DNA of 56,167 nucleotides, taken from contig DJKT01000041.1 of assembly GCA_002436205.1 (NCBI GenBank), positions 1 to 56,167 of the forward strand, given 5' to 3'. The notes under the pieces are model-generated. The model was given only the letters and a program-made list of their open reading frames with translations, was not told where the DNA came from and searched no databases. This DNA is from Candidatus Peribacter sp. UBA6535 (lineage in GTDB: Bacteria; Patescibacteriota; Gracilibacteria; Peribacterales; Peribacteraceae). The translations under genes and the position numbers were made by a program. This document shows positions 40,024 through 49,119 of the stretch, in pieces (the stretch's first letter is position 1; every line of letters starts with the position of its first letter).

Positions 40024-40767
40024 ATGTCTGGTCACAGTAAATGGTCCTCCATCAAGCATAAAAAAGGCGCAGCTGATGCAAAGCGTGGAAAGATTTTTAC
40101 AAAGCATGCAAAGCTGATCGAAATTGCAGCACGTGAAGGAGGTACGGGTGACCTTGCGATGAACGCAGCGCTCAAGGCAGCTGTCGATAATGCGAAAGTC
40201 GCAAACGTCCCGAATGCAAACATTGATAGGTCTATTAAAAAGGGAACAGGAGAACTAAAAGGAGAAGCGACAGTCGGAGTCACCTACGAAGCATATGCCC
40301 CCGGTGGAACTGCGTTGATTATTGAATGTCTGACTGATAACAAAAACCGCACACTCCCTAACGTACGCACGATTATAGAAAAGCGTGGAGGAAAGATGGC
40401 AGAATCGGGATCTGTGATGTTCCTCTTTACACAAAAAGGAGTAGTAACTGCTGCAGGAGAACTAAATGATGACTTGGAACTTTCCCTCATGGACGCCAAT
40501 GTCGAAGATATTGATGCGGGTGATGGCATGGTATCTACAACAGGAGATGCATCCTCATGGCCAAAGGCAAGAGATACATTCAAAGAAGCAGGACTCGAAA
40601 TTGAAGAAGCTGGTATGAAATATGTTCCTCTCCAAGAAGTTACAATTGATAATATTGAAGCAGCCCTTAAGCTAATGGAACTAATAGCCGCTATCGAAGA
40701 AGATGAAGATGTTTCTGATGTGCACACCAATGCAGATATTTCTGATGAAGTGGCTGCGCAAATATAA
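40024..40767 (+). CDS. YebC/PmpR-family protein
   Basis: A 247-residue YebC/PmpR protein. MSGHSKWSSIKHKKGAADAK followed by RGKIFTKHAKLIEIAAREGG is diagnostic. The family was described as transcriptional regulators; some members help ribosomes through proline-rich stretches, which fits the location beside rpsF-rpsR. The leader TTATCCTCCTGAT carries CCTCC, the complement of a Shine-Dalgarno site. Confidence 0.95.
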   Translation: MSGHSKWSSIKHKKGAADAKRGKIFTKHAKLIEIAAREGGTGDLAMNAALKAAVDNAKVANVPNANIDRSIKKGTGELKGEATVGVTYEAYAPGGTALIIECLTDNKNRTLPNVRTIIEKRGGKMAESGSVMFLFTQKGVVTAAGELNDDLELSLMDANVEDIDAGDGMVSTTGDASSWPKARDTFKEAGLEIEEAGMKYVPLQEVTIDNIEAALKLMELIAAIEEDEDVSDVHTNADISDEVAAQI

Positions 40768-40768
40768 A

Positions 40769-40820
40769 ATGTATAATGAAAAATGAATAATTATACATTC
40801 TTCATTATTAATTTTTCATT
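40769..40820. repeat. AT-rich palindromic element between convergent genes
   Basis: AATGAAAAATGAATAAT (40775-40791) pairs with ATTATTAATTTTTCATT (40804-40820) with one mismatch, and an inner AATGTATAAT (40769-40778) matches ATTATACATT (40790-40799). The units show a 7-bp rhythm. It fills the 65-bp gap between yebC and the penicillin-binding protein gene and may stop transcription from both sides. Confidence 0.6.
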
Positions 40821-40832
40821 CTCATTGTTGAT

Positions 40833-43800
40833 TTAATCGACAGTTAACGTTCTAATGTCCTCGCTACTATTTCCTGACATATCAATCGCTTTAACTTTTA
40901 GCTGATAGACACCTGGATCTTCTTTGATCGTATAGGTCATCTCGTACGGCTCTTTTGGTTTTGTCGTCAGTAAAGTATCTCCAATATAAAACTGCACGTA
41001 TTTGACTCCTCCCTCTTGATCAGTAGCGTCTGCCACCATGCGGAGGTCCCCTCCTCTCGGCAGCCGAATGTCTCCCAAAGGAAGAGTAATATGAATCTGC
41101 GGAGGCCGCTCATCTTCTTCGAATAAGAAGTTCACTCTCGACGTTGCCTTGTTGTAATACTCGTCAGTCAATTCCACAGATAATGTATGACGACCAGATT
41201 CTGAAACTGATCTCGGTACACGAATCACCTGCGTAAATGGCTCGGTATCAACTTTTACAACTTTTTTACCATCAATGGAATATAGCACAGAGAGAACCTT
41301 GGCTTTGGAATTAATTTTGAGCTTTGGCTTAAAGGTAGGATACGTCGCTGTTCCATTTGGAGCAGGAACCACAATATTGACTGACGGTTTCTCTAGACGT
41401 CCGGGTGTCAGCTCTAACGTGCAACTCTCTGTTGGGGCAACAGGCATAGGAAGTAACGCACCGGAATGATCTGGTGCTGCATACCAAAGCTCCATTTGTT
41501 CACCAACCCACTTGCGTACTCCTTCCTCCCAAAATGGCCACCGCTCTGGGAGCAGACTATGAGCAACAATAAAGCTGCCTTCTTCCTGTGCATCGATGGG
41601 ACACTCTTCCGACGCAAGAAGTCGCGTAACTTTATCAATAGTAAGCTGCTTACATGCAGGATCTTGCAACGTAGGCGCTCGCTCTTTCAGGAATACATCC
41701 GCACGTCGATATGCAACGGGCGTACATTCTGTAGGGAACTCCCCGGATAGGGTAGAGATCTGTGGAGTGATAATACCATCAGGTTTATCAAATATTGTTT
41801 TTGGATTCGCAAATGTCCTATGCGCAGATGCCATGAAGTCACGCCAGATGGGACTCGCTGTATTCAATCCACCCGCTTTGTCATACATCGATGCAGAATT
41901 GGCATTACCAACCCATACACCGGCGACTAAGTTTGGTGTGTAACCAATCAGCCAAGCATTATCCGGCTTTCGCAAAATACATGCCTTACGTTTTTTGCCA
42001 GGGATAGGTTCTCCGGTCTCGGTATCAAGCACCGGTACATCCTTCCACTCCAGACACTTATTACTTGTACCGGTCTTTGCTGCAGTTTTGTAACCGGGAA
42101 CAGTAAGTTGCGTCCTCCAATACTCTTCGGGACGAACAGATTCATCACTCAATATAGAAGTAATCTGATACGCAATACGCTCATCAAGCACTTCTTTACC
42201 ATCTCCAGAGTCTTCAGATGCATAGAGGAGGTTACCCTTCTTATCCGTAATCTTGCGAATACTAACAACACCCTGCGAACGTCCACCACGAGCCAAAGCT
42301 GCATATGCACTTACCATTTCGAGAAGTGGTGTCTCTGCAGCACCTAGAGCCAACGGCCATCCGTATTCAAACTCACCACGCTCAAGCTGCAACTCTTCTT
42401 TGCGCTCCAAAGGGGTAGGTGCGCCGAGTGCTGCAACAAGTGTGAGAATTTGATTTTCCTGACCACCCAAGAAGAATGTCTTTGCAGCAGGAACATTACG
42501 AGAAGCGCCAAGTGCACTGCGCATCGTCATCAGCCCTGTAAATTTACCATCGAAATTCTGTGGTTCATCATCACCAATCTTTGTCGGTACATCATAAATA
42601 GGTGTTGCGGGATTATATCCCTTTTGGAATGCAGAGGCGTACACAAATGGCTTAAAGGAAGAGCCCGGCTGCCGAGGAGACCTGGCCATGTCTATCTTTC
42701 CACCATTTTCCTCATCGTTATAATCCATATTTCCCACATAGGCGACAATCTCATTGTTATCAGGATCAATGGCAACAAGAGACATGTTCTCTCCGCCATA
42801 ACGCAGTATCAAATCCTCCCGATGGCGCTCTACTGCATCTTCTGCACGTTGCTGTAGATCCCAATTGAGTGTTGTTTCGATACGCAATCCCCCTTGTTCC
42901 AAGAGTCCCTCTTCTGAAGTACCTAAAAGCATTTCCTCTACTTGCTCTCGCACCCAAAGAACAAAATGTGGAGCACGAATATTTTCACGCGCAGGCTCAA
43001 AGGACATATCCTCTAATTCTTCCAAGGCAACTAGGCGCTCTGCCTCTGTAATCAACCCTTGGTCTTCCATATTGCGAAGCACCTGATCTGTACGGCCTCC
43101 TATATAAAGGAGAACAGATCCTGTTCCAGCATGTGCCCCCAAGAGACCAATAGTAATATCTTCTGGATCTATATCTGATACTTTTGTGATAGATCCATCA
43201 ATAATATCCTGATGCACATTCTCCTCTACCTCTGTATGCACATGACGACCATACGGACTGAAGTATGATGGCCGCTGAGGCAAAGATGCAAGTATTGCCG
43301 ACTGTGCAAGGGTTAACTTATCTGCAGTAGAATTGAAATACTGTTTAGTAGCCTGCTCTACTCCATAGGCATTACGACCAAAGGGAATCCAGTTGAGATA
43401 CAACTCTAGTAGCTCTTCTTTTTCAAACTGTCCTTCAAGCTGACATCCTAAAATGAACTCTTTGATTTTTCTTTGGTAACGGTTTTCCTGCTGTAAGTTC
43501 AGAGCATTGCGTGCAAGCTGTCTGGTAATGGTAGAACCTCCACCAGCACGACCAAGGAGAAAGATGGCACGAGCAATAGCACGCACATCAAGACAACCAC
43601 GATCGTAGAAACGCTCATCTTCAATTGCGATTGCAGCATTCTTCATGTGATCTGGGATACTACTACCCGGAATAAATGTGCGATCTTCTTCGTTAAAGAG
43701 TCGATAGAGCTCTATACCATTACGATCGGTTATAACCGTACTTTGTGATGCCAATAGATTAGTAGGATCCGAAACATCCGGAAGGGTAAACCACAAAAAT

Positions 43801-43937
43801 AATCCATAGAGGACAGTTATTGCTGCTACTGCTGCACCTGCCTTAATAACTAGCGTCTTTCTGTCATTACTGTTGCGTGGACGACGATGCCATAATCCTT
43901 GCATTCCATCTGTAATATGTCGGAATGTGTTCGACAT
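40833..43937 (-). CDS. class A penicillin-binding protein (PBP1A-like)
   Basis: A bifunctional peptidoglycan synthase, 1034 residues from ATG 43937. One membrane helix lies near residues 31-50. GT51 glycosyltransferase motifs: IAIEDERFYDRGC (catalytic Glu near 106), GGGSTITRQLARNAL and RKIKEFILGCQLEGQFEKEE. Transpeptidase motifs: SSFK in RQPGSSFKPFVYA, SRN in LGASRNVPAAKTF and KTGTS in YKTAAKTGTSNKC. Two Ig-like or fibronectin-like modules follow at the C-terminus, making it longer than usual. The frame is open further upstream, but those residues do not look like a PBP. Confidence 0.94.
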   Translation of the reverse strand: MSNTFRHITDGMQGLWHRRPRNSNDRKTLVIKAGAAVAAITVLYGLFLWFTLPDVSDPTNLLASQSTVITDRNGIELYRLFNEEDRTFIPGSSIPDHMKNAAIAIEDERFYDRGCLDVRAIARAIFLLGRAGGGSTITRQLARNALNLQQENRYQRKIKEFILGCQLEGQFEKEELLELYLNWIPFGRNAYGVEQATKQYFNSTADKLTLAQSAILASLPQRPSYFSPYGRHVHTEVEENVHQDIIDGSITKVSDIDPEDITIGLLGAHAGTGSVLLYIGGRTDQVLRNMEDQGLITEAERLVALEELEDMSFEPARENIRAPHFVLWVREQVEEMLLGTSEEGLLEQGGLRIETTLNWDLQQRAEDAVERHREDLILRYGGENMSLVAIDPDNNEIVAYVGNMDYNDEENGGKIDMARSPRQPGSSFKPFVYASAFQKGYNPATPIYDVPTKIGDDEPQNFDGKFTGLMTMRSALGASRNVPAAKTFFLGGQENQILTLVAALGAPTPLERKEELQLERGEFEYGWPLALGAAETPLLEMVSAYAALARGGRSQGVVSIRKITDKKGNLLYASEDSGDGKEVLDERIAYQITSILSDESVRPEEYWRTQLTVPGYKTAAKTGTSNKCLEWKDVPVLDTETGEPIPGKKRKACILRKPDNAWLIGYTPNLVAGVWVGNANSASMYDKAGGLNTASPIWRDFMASAHRTFANPKTIFDKPDGIITPQISTLSGEFPTECTPVAYRRADVFLKERAPTLQDPACKQLTIDKVTRLLASEECPIDAQEEGSFIVAHSLLPERWPFWEEGVRKWVGEQMELWYAAPDHSGALLPMPVAPTESCTLELTPGRLEKPSVNIVVPAPNGTATYPTFKPKLKINSKAKVLSVLYSIDGKKVVKVDTEPFTQVIRVPRSVSESGRHTLSVELTDEYYNKATSRVNFLFEEDERPPQIHITLPLGDIRLPRGGDLRMVADATDQEGGVKYVQFYIGDTLLTTKPKEPYEMTYTIKEDPGVYQLKVKAIDMSGNSSEDIRTLTVD

Positions 43938-44073
43938 ATTCCATCTATCACGCTTTTGAGATGCGCGATTGGTCCCCAGAGTTCTGGAGTGAAAACTACG
44001 ACGGCGAAATTGTATCACCTCTATACTATATCGCATCACCAAAAAAATGGTGAACGAATGACGAAAATATGTA

Positions 44074-44079
44074 TATAAT
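44074..44079 (+). promoter_or_regulatory. -10 box 6 nt before the mini-pilin start
   Basis: A perfect TATAAT at 44074-44079 lies 6 nt before the ATG at 44086, so the transcript is predicted leaderless. No good -35 is visible. Confidence 0.45.
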
Positions 44080-44085
44080 GAAAAT

Positions 44086-44349
44086 ATGAACGTAAGTGGA
44101 CTATATGCTGGAGGAATTACCTGGGGACAGGTAATCAATAATCTAGTGGGGACACTTGGAGTGACGATTATTGCAGTTTCTGTAGCCGCTTTCCTTATAG
44201 GAGCTCTTATGTACATTTCTGGATTTATTAGTGAAGAAAACAAGAATAAAGGAAAGAATCTGATGATAGGCGCGCTATTTGGTATGGCTGTTGTTATCTC
44301 TGCTAAAGCAATATTCAACGCAGCATACTTCTTTGTGTACGGATACTAA
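44086..44349 (+). CDS. VirB2/TrbC-like mini-pilin
   Basis: An 87-residue protein with two membrane helices (about residues 22-46 and 57-80) joined by a short basic loop (EENKNKGKNLMIG). This is the VirB2/TrbC pilin pattern common in Patescibacteria, where the pilin gene often stands without a nearby type IV secretion operon, as here. It may form or have formed a surface filament. The hydrophobic pattern supports it; no sequence motif is decisive. Confidence 0.62.
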   Translation: MNVSGLYAGGITWGQVINNLVGTLGVTIIAVSVAAFLIGALMYISGFISEENKNKGKNLMIGALFGMAVVISAKAIFNAAYFFVYGY

Positions 44350-44365
44350 TAGAGAAAAAATTTTC

Positions 44366-44406
44366 TTCTAGTAATGCTTTGCGAAATGCAAAGATCTTCT
44401 AGAATA
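44366..44406. other. nested hairpin between the mini-pilin and TPR genes
   Basis: CTTTGC (44377-44382) and GCAAAG (44388-44393) form a 6-bp hairpin, enclosed by TTCTAG and CTAGAA arms. It overlaps the -10 region of the next gene, so it could end the pilin mRNA or modulate the TPR gene. Confidence 0.35.
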
Positions 44407-44416
44407 CTTGCTAGCG

Positions 44417-45019
44417 ATGAATGATAATTCTTCTCCCATTAGTAAAACGTTAGAGCGGCTAGAAGAAGCTGAGCAACTCAAGCTCATGGGGCATTATTTG
44501 GAAGCACTTTCTATTCTCGAAGAGCTTCTAATAGAAGATCCCGAAAATATTTCTGCACTGGAAGAGGTTGCAGATAACGAACTAAGTCTAGAGCACTACG
44601 ACCGAGCAGAAGCTGCTGCTGCTCGTGCAATTGCATTGGATGATGAGAGTTATACTGGACACTACATACTTGGGTTTTTGCGTTCTGTAGATCAGCAATG
44701 GGAACAAGGTATCGTCCATCTCAAAAAATCGAATATCATCCGGCCAAATAATGCAGAGATTCTACGCTGTCTAGGTTGGGCACTTTTTAATTCCGGCCAA
44801 AGAGCACAGGGAATTGTTACATTGGAACGTGCATTGAATCTTGATAATGAAAATCCCCTGACGCTCTGCGATCTTGGCGTCTCTTACTTGCAAACACGCA
44901 ATATCATAAAAGCAAAATCACTTTTCGATCGTGCTTTGGAACTTGAACCAGAAAATCCAAAAGCAATCGAATGTATAAAGGCTGTTCAAAAACTCGAAGA
45001 GGTGCTGAAGGAAGGATAA
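44417..45019 (+). CDS. TPR-repeat protein
   Basis: A 200-residue soluble protein of tandem tetratricopeptide repeats (at least four, for example HYLEALSILEELLIEDPENI, EHYDRAEAAAARAIALDDES and RALNLDNENPLTLCDLGVSY). TPRs mediate protein contacts; the partner is unknown. ATG 44417 is chosen over a TTG three codons upstream; AATACT lies 8 nt before it. The next gene (ftsX) begins 23 nt after the stop with its own -10 box. Confidence 0.85.
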   Translation: MNDNSSPISKTLERLEEAEQLKLMGHYLEALSILEELLIEDPENISALEEVADNELSLEHYDRAEAAAARAIALDDESYTGHYILGFLRSVDQQWEQGIVHLKKSNIIRPNNAEILRCLGWALFNSGQRAQGIVTLERALNLDNENPLTLCDLGVSYLQTRNIIKAKSLFDRALELEPENPKAIECIKAVQKLEEVLKEG

Positions 45020-45028
45020 AGAAACCTG

Positions 45029-45034
45029 TATACT
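45029..45034 (+). promoter_or_regulatory. -10 box 8 nt before ftsX
   Basis: TATACT (45029-45034) lies exactly 8 nt before the ATG at 45043, predicting a leaderless transcript. A -35 is not convincing. Confidence 0.45.
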
Positions 45035-45042
45035 GATACGTA

Positions 45043-45978
45043 ATGGTTTCATTAACAATATTGCGCAGAGGTATTTCACGTGGAGTACTTACACTCCTTC
45101 GAGAGAGACAATGGCTTATAGCCCTTGGTGCACTCTTCGGTGTATTTGTTATGGTTCAACTTCTTGTTCTGGTCCTTACAGGATTAGAAGGAATGCAATC
45201 GATATTACGAAACCGTACAGACCTTAGATTAGAAATACATGCCGAAGCACAAGATTCAGATGTTCAGCTTTTTTATACCGCACTCAGTAAGCAATCTTTT
45301 ATAGAAAGGGCTGTCTTTATCACCAAAGAGAAAGCGTACGAGCAAGCACGCAAAAGCGACCCCGAACTTATCGGATTCTTAGAGGAATACACTATTACAA
45401 ACCCTTTTAACGATACTATTGGTGTAACGTTGGTATCGCTTAATGACTTCGAAGCCTTTGCCAAATTCGTAGAACAGCCACAGTGGAAAAGTGTTATAAA
45501 TCCTACATTTCTCTCTGAAATTTCTGACCAAGAGCAACATGTCTACTCACTACTATCGATTACAAAAGCAGGGCGTACTCTGACCATTCTCATTCTCGCA
45601 CTTACTGCCATTGCACTGATATTTATCACAACAGAGCTCGTACGCAGAAGAGCAATTGCAAGGTCAGATGAGATTCTTGTAGAACGTCTCGCAGGTGCTG
45701 AGTCCTTCTCTATTGCACTGCCATTTATAACAGAAGCAATCATACTACTTCTATTAGCTATAGTATTAAGTACTGCCACAGCAATACTACTCATTGGGTT
45801 ACTACCAATACTTATTCCCGAACTGCAATTCGGCGGAGTTCTGGGGCCATTACAAGAAGAGATTATTCCACTACTCAGAACCTCGTTGCCAATAATTATT
45901 CTATTGGAGATTATAGTTACCCCTTTTATTGCAAGTGCAGGTGCTTGGCTTGGTATACGACCTCAGTTACACTCCTAA
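45043..45978 (+). CDS. ftsX: cell division protein FtsX
   Basis: A 311-residue FtsX-family permease-like protein: N-terminal membrane helix (about 24-46), an extracellular domain (about 47-175) and three C-terminal helices (about 180-200, 227-255, 280-300). The FtsEX complex activates cell-wall hydrolases during division. ftsE is not adjacent, so the ATPase must be encoded elsewhere. recO starts 4 nt after the stop. Confidence 0.82.
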   Translation: MVSLTILRRGISRGVLTLLRERQWLIALGALFGVFVMVQLLVLVLTGLEGMQSILRNRTDLRLEIHAEAQDSDVQLFYTALSKQSFIERAVFITKEKAYEQARKSDPELIGFLEEYTITNPFNDTIGVTLVSLNDFEAFAKFVEQPQWKSVINPTFLSEISDQEQHVYSLLSITKAGRTLTILILALTAIALIFITTELVRRRAIARSDEILVERLAGAESFSIALPFITEAIILLLLAIVLSTATAILLIGLLPILIPELQFGGVLGPLQEEIIPLLRTSLPIIILLEIIVTPFIASAGAWLGIRPQLHS

Positions 45979-45982
45979 ATCT

Positions 45983-46633
45983 ATGGGAAAGACTATCTCC
46001 CTCGAAGCAATCATCTTGCAAGTACACGACGTGGGTGAGTCTGATCGTTTCTGCATTCTCTTTACAAAAGAACGTGGGAAAATAGCTGCCAGAGCTCGCA
46101 GTGTACGTAAGCCCAGCAGTAAGATGGGAGGATCTCTCCTACCACTACAACATGTAAAACTTCAGCTGCGTGAAGGTTCTGCAGGATTTATGATATCCGA
46201 CGTGCAGAAAATATCAGCATTCGACAATAAAGATGTCACTGCGTTTCTCAACGCACAACAAGGAATGGAGCTTCTTCTTACTACACTCCATGACGAGGAA
46301 TGTATGGAAAATTTATTTGAAGCCACACTTAAGTTTTTAGAACTCTGTAGTCACTCAACAGGCAATGTTGTGCTTCCATTTACCATTCAATTACTAAAAA
46401 TCATGGGGTTATTGCCAGATGCGGACAATGCATATTTTCAACACTGCTCTGATACACAAAAGCAATACCTAAAGTTTGCAGCCAAAGGTGCATGGCAGGA
46501 ACTTCCGGAGCTTTCTGCAAACGAACGAACGATCTTTTCAGGTCTTTGCGCCGAGCTGCTTTCAGAAATCAGTTCCAGACCACTAAAGGCAGGAACAGTG
46601 ATTAACGACGTACGGAACGCCTGCGCTTTGTAA
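45983..46633 (+). CDS. recO: DNA repair protein RecO
   Basis: RecO, 216 residues from ATG 45983, which helps load RecA on single-stranded DNA. The OB-fold N-terminus is clear: KTISLEAIILQVHDVGESDR, then ILFTKERGKIAARARSVRKP and GGSLLPLQHVKLQ. The C-terminal helical part is divergent and lacks the four-Cys zinc site of some RecO proteins. The last 32 bp overlap the convergent VanW gene. Confidence 0.9.
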   Translation: MGKTISLEAIILQVHDVGESDRFCILFTKERGKIAARARSVRKPSSKMGGSLLPLQHVKLQLREGSAGFMISDVQKISAFDNKDVTAFLNAQQGMELLLTTLHDEECMENLFEATLKFLELCSHSTGNVVLPFTIQLLKIMGLLPDADNAYFQHCSDTQKQYLKFAAKGAWQELPELSANERTIFSGLCAELLSEISSRPLKAGTVINDVRNACAL

Positions 46634-47939
46634 AGCGCATCACTGGTTCTTGTGGCTCTGGCAAAGCACCAATTTGCGTAAAGTTGGGCCGTGCTTCGTA
46701 ATAAGAATAAAACGGTTCTATATCCTCAGAACCATCCTCCTCTCTTGTAACACGAAACCATGCAGACTGCATACCAGGAACAGCTTTACCGGCTATCCGC
46801 GTCTCTCCGGGAAGAAGTTCATCGGTATATTCTGTACGATCAGGCGGAGGCTCACGTTTATCCCATACATAGGGACCGATAATTTCCACCTCACGATTAT
46901 CACGCATTCCATAGTAGATGAAGAAGGCACGATCTCCTTCAACGTGCGTCTGTATCAGAAGCGCACTAGAGCCGTCATTTACAAACTTCATATCCGTATA
47001 AGGAGGATAGATTGTTGCATCCGTTCCTTGTGGTGCGTAGTACTGCACAGCAAAACTGTGGTTTCTCCTATCAGCAATCGGAAACCCATATTCCCAAATA
47101 CCACGATAGGCTGTGGTACTCACTTGGCATAAACCTCCACCGTAATCTGGAAGAGTTTTATCCCCCAAGATCACTAATTCTTTCAAATATCCTGTTTCAC
47201 CATTTACCGGTCCTAGAACGTCGTTAAATGAAAATGTATCTCCCTGCTGTACAAGATGACCGTTAAACTTTTCAAGTCCCGTACGAATATTCAGTCGTCG
47301 AGCCTTTGCAGAACGTGCGAAGTTTGATTCTCCAATTGCCACAACTTCACGAATGCCAATATCTTGCAAATGAGAATCTAGTACATGCATGACAGGCTGC
47401 CTCTCTGTTACTGGTAAATGAATATCTATGACATTGCGCTCTAGTGCATCAATAGTCAGGAGAGCTGTACGATAGGTATTAACATGTTTTCCAAGAAACC
47501 CAACTCCTTCAAAGGTAATCTGGTTATCCTCTTCACGTATGGTCACTTCGCCACGGGGACGATCGATAACCACTGATATGCGCTGCGCGATGGTATGCTC
47601 TATGGCTTCGATATTCCACACACTACTAAGAGTTCGTGTTATTCCCTCGGGTAAATCAGGCATAGCATCTCCGTCGGTGCGCAACTCCTGAGGAGGAGTA
47701 ATAGGTAACCCCTGATACATCCACACCTCTTCCGTCTTTCTCCACGAAGGATATTCATTCGGATTAATCGCAAACAAATGATGATCGTATCGATAGAGGA
47801 GCTCGGGATAGTAGGATGCAGCAGATAGTTCAACTGGGAGGACTGCGAAGACTGCGAAGACTGCGAAGAATCCTCGCGCTCTTCGCCTTCCTCGCTTTCC
47901 ATAATTATGGCTTCTCATAGTGAGGGCTGGGATGTTCAT
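46602..47939 (-). CDS. VanW-family secreted protein
   Basis: A 445-residue exported protein with a signal peptide, or 438 from a second ATG. The signal core AVFAVFAVLPVELSA comes from a 9-bp tandem repeat (ACTGCGAAG). The VanW domain (from about residue 215) has QQGDTFSFNDVLGPVNGETG, GGGLCQVSTTAYRGIWEYGF and YYAPQGTDATIYPPYTDMKF. The domain is widespread in Gram-positive and Patescibacteria envelopes; its activity is not established. The gene overlaps the RNase H gene upstream and recO downstream. Confidence 0.88.
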   Translation of the reverse strand: MNIPALTMRSHNYGKRGRRRARGFFAVFAVFAVLPVELSAASYYPELLYRYDHHLFAINPNEYPSWRKTEEVWMYQGLPITPPQELRTDGDAMPDLPEGITRTLSSVWNIEAIEHTIAQRISVVIDRPRGEVTIREEDNQITFEGVGFLGKHVNTYRTALLTIDALERNVIDIHLPVTERQPVMHVLDSHLQDIGIREVVAIGESNFARSAKARRLNIRTGLEKFNGHLVQQGDTFSFNDVLGPVNGETGYLKELVILGDKTLPDYGGGLCQVSTTAYRGIWEYGFPIADRRNHSFAVQYYAPQGTDATIYPPYTDMKFVNDGSSALLIQTHVEGDRAFFIYYGMRDNREVEIIGPYVWDKREPPPDRTEYTDELLPGETRIAGKAVPGMQSAWFRVTREEDGSEDIEPFYSYYEARPNFTQIGALPEPQEPVMRFTKRRRSVRR

Positions 47940-48522
47940 CCAACGCCTTATTCACAAGTGCATCTGCACGGTAGTTATCACTACGCGGAATGTGTACAAA
48001 CTTAATATCTTCGAAATTCTTCGATAGCTCATTAATTTCATCGAATAATGGTTTGAGAGTAGGCATTTTTACTTTGTACTCACCATTTAATTGTTTCACT
48101 ATAAGTTCGCTATCCAAATGACAAATAAGGCGATTAGGGTGAAATCGTTTCGCCATTTTTAACCCTTCTACTAGCGCTCTATATTCAGCAACATTGTTTG
48201 TCTCTATGCCTATGCGTTCGTAATGTTCACGAATAACTTCCCCACGAACTGGATCTTCCAATATCACACCAATTGCTGACTGACCGGGGTTGCCGCGAGA
48301 TCCTCCATCAGTAAATAAATGTAATACACCACCAACGCTTGGCTGCTGCTCCCGTTGAAATTGTAAATCTTGTTGTTCCAAAGCGACAGTAAGTACTTCT
48401 GCGACAAAACGATTGCGATCTTCCGCCCGTGAAAACAGTTCTTTCAGCTTACGCTCGAGAGAGGCTGGCAGACGAATCATAGCCACAGTATAACCCGAAC
48501 TACTTGCAATCACATCCTCCAT
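47905..48522 (-). CDS. ribonuclease HI family protein with N-terminal extension
   Basis: A 205-residue RNase H-fold protein. Catalytic carboxylates are present: Asp in HLFTDGGSRGNPGQSAIGV (residue about 72), Glu in TNNVAEYRALVEGLKM, Asp in ICHLDSELIVKQLNGEY and Asp in RSDNYRADALVNKAL. The first 60 residues (MIRLPASLERKLKELFSRAE, DRNRFVAEVLTVALEQQD) look like a ribbon-helix-helix DNA-binding segment, which would be an unusual fusion. It lies in an operon with the DUF1858/A-type gene before it (23-bp overlap) and VanW after it. Confidence 0.88.
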   Translation of the reverse strand: MEDVIASSSGYTVAMIRLPASLERKLKELFSRAEDRNRFVAEVLTVALEQQDLQFQREQQPSVGGVLHLFTDGGSRGNPGQSAIGVILEDPVRGEVIREHYERIGIETNNVAEYRALVEGLKMAKRFHPNRLICHLDSELIVKQLNGEYKVKMPTLKPLFDEINELSKNFEDIKFVHIPRSDNYRADALVNKALDEHPSPHYEKP

Positions 48523-49039
48523 TACTACAACACCCCTCGTCCTCAGGAAGATTTAATTTAAATCTCCCCTCTCGTACATCGATTGTTGCACCACCAATAC
48601 GACTAAGTGTAAGAACAGAAGCAAAGATACGCACATCAGAAACTTCCGGATGTGTAAATTCTATATCTCCCTTAAGAGGCTTTTCCTGAAACTCCAAGCA
48701 AAATCCTCCCTGTTCATCCAGAGTAATGATAAGAATTTGATCTAGTTTGTCTTCTGCACTCGCAATATCACGAATACCACGCGCAGCGTCTACTGTAACT
48801 GTAATCTCCTGTGGGCGAGCAGGTGCCTTACCAATGGCGTCGTTTATATCTTCTACCAGAGCCTCAAGTGTATCTGTATCAAACCCATGCATCTGACACC
48901 CTTCTGCAAGAGTCTCTACGCCACCTACGCTGCAAGAGAAGCAGTGGAGTCCATACTCCAGCATAATATCTGCAGCAGCAGGTACGAGTGTAATAATTTC
49001 TCGCACGGTCATATTCTGATTGATGGTTGCTGTCTCCAT
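48500..49039 (-). CDS. DUF1858 domain fused to an A-type Fe-S carrier-like domain
   Basis: A 179-residue protein from ATG 49039. Residues 7-66 are a DUF1858 redox domain (NMTVREIITLVPAAADIMLE, then GLHCFSCSVGGVETLAEGC with C33, C36 and C48). Residues 78-179 resemble the HesB/IscA fold: ITVTVDAARGIRDIASAEDK, DEQGGFCLEFQEKP and GATIDVREGRFKLNLPEDEG, ending in a Cys cluster (C170, C171, C176, C178). The first A-type Cys is shifted (GGFC). It may carry Fe-S clusters or act in thiol redox. TAGAAT lies 8 nt before the start. Confidence 0.72.
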   Translation of the reverse strand: METATINQNMTVREIITLVPAAADIMLEYGLHCFSCSVGGVETLAEGCQMHGFDTDTLEALVEDINDAIGKAPARPQEITVTVDAARGIRDIASAEDKLDQILIITLDEQGGFCLEFQEKPLKGDIEFTHPEVSDVRIFASVLTLSRIGGATIDVREGRFKLNLPEDEGCCSNGGCDCK

Positions 49040-49119
49040 GAGAGAACATTCTAGCAAGTCAAAGATTTTTGTAGGACAAGTTACGACTTTTTCTCGGTGT
49101 CAATGTAGTATGTGTCGGT
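49040..49119. promoter_or_regulatory. divergent leaderless-type promoters
   Basis: Minus strand: TAGAAT (49053-49048) exactly 8 nt before ATG 49039. Plus strand: TAGTAT (49106-49111) exactly 8 nt before ATG 49120. Both fit the TANNNT pattern of this genome. Confidence 0.5.

Noticed and set aside
43938..44318. N-terminal extension of the penicillin-binding protein
   Set aside because: The extra 127 residues have no PBP-like features and overlap the divergent mini-pilin gene; ATG 43937 directly precedes the cytoplasmic tail and membrane helix.
44350..44407. Intrinsic terminator after the mini-pilin
   Set aside because: The hairpin is good but no T-run follows; it is listed only as a hairpin of uncertain role.
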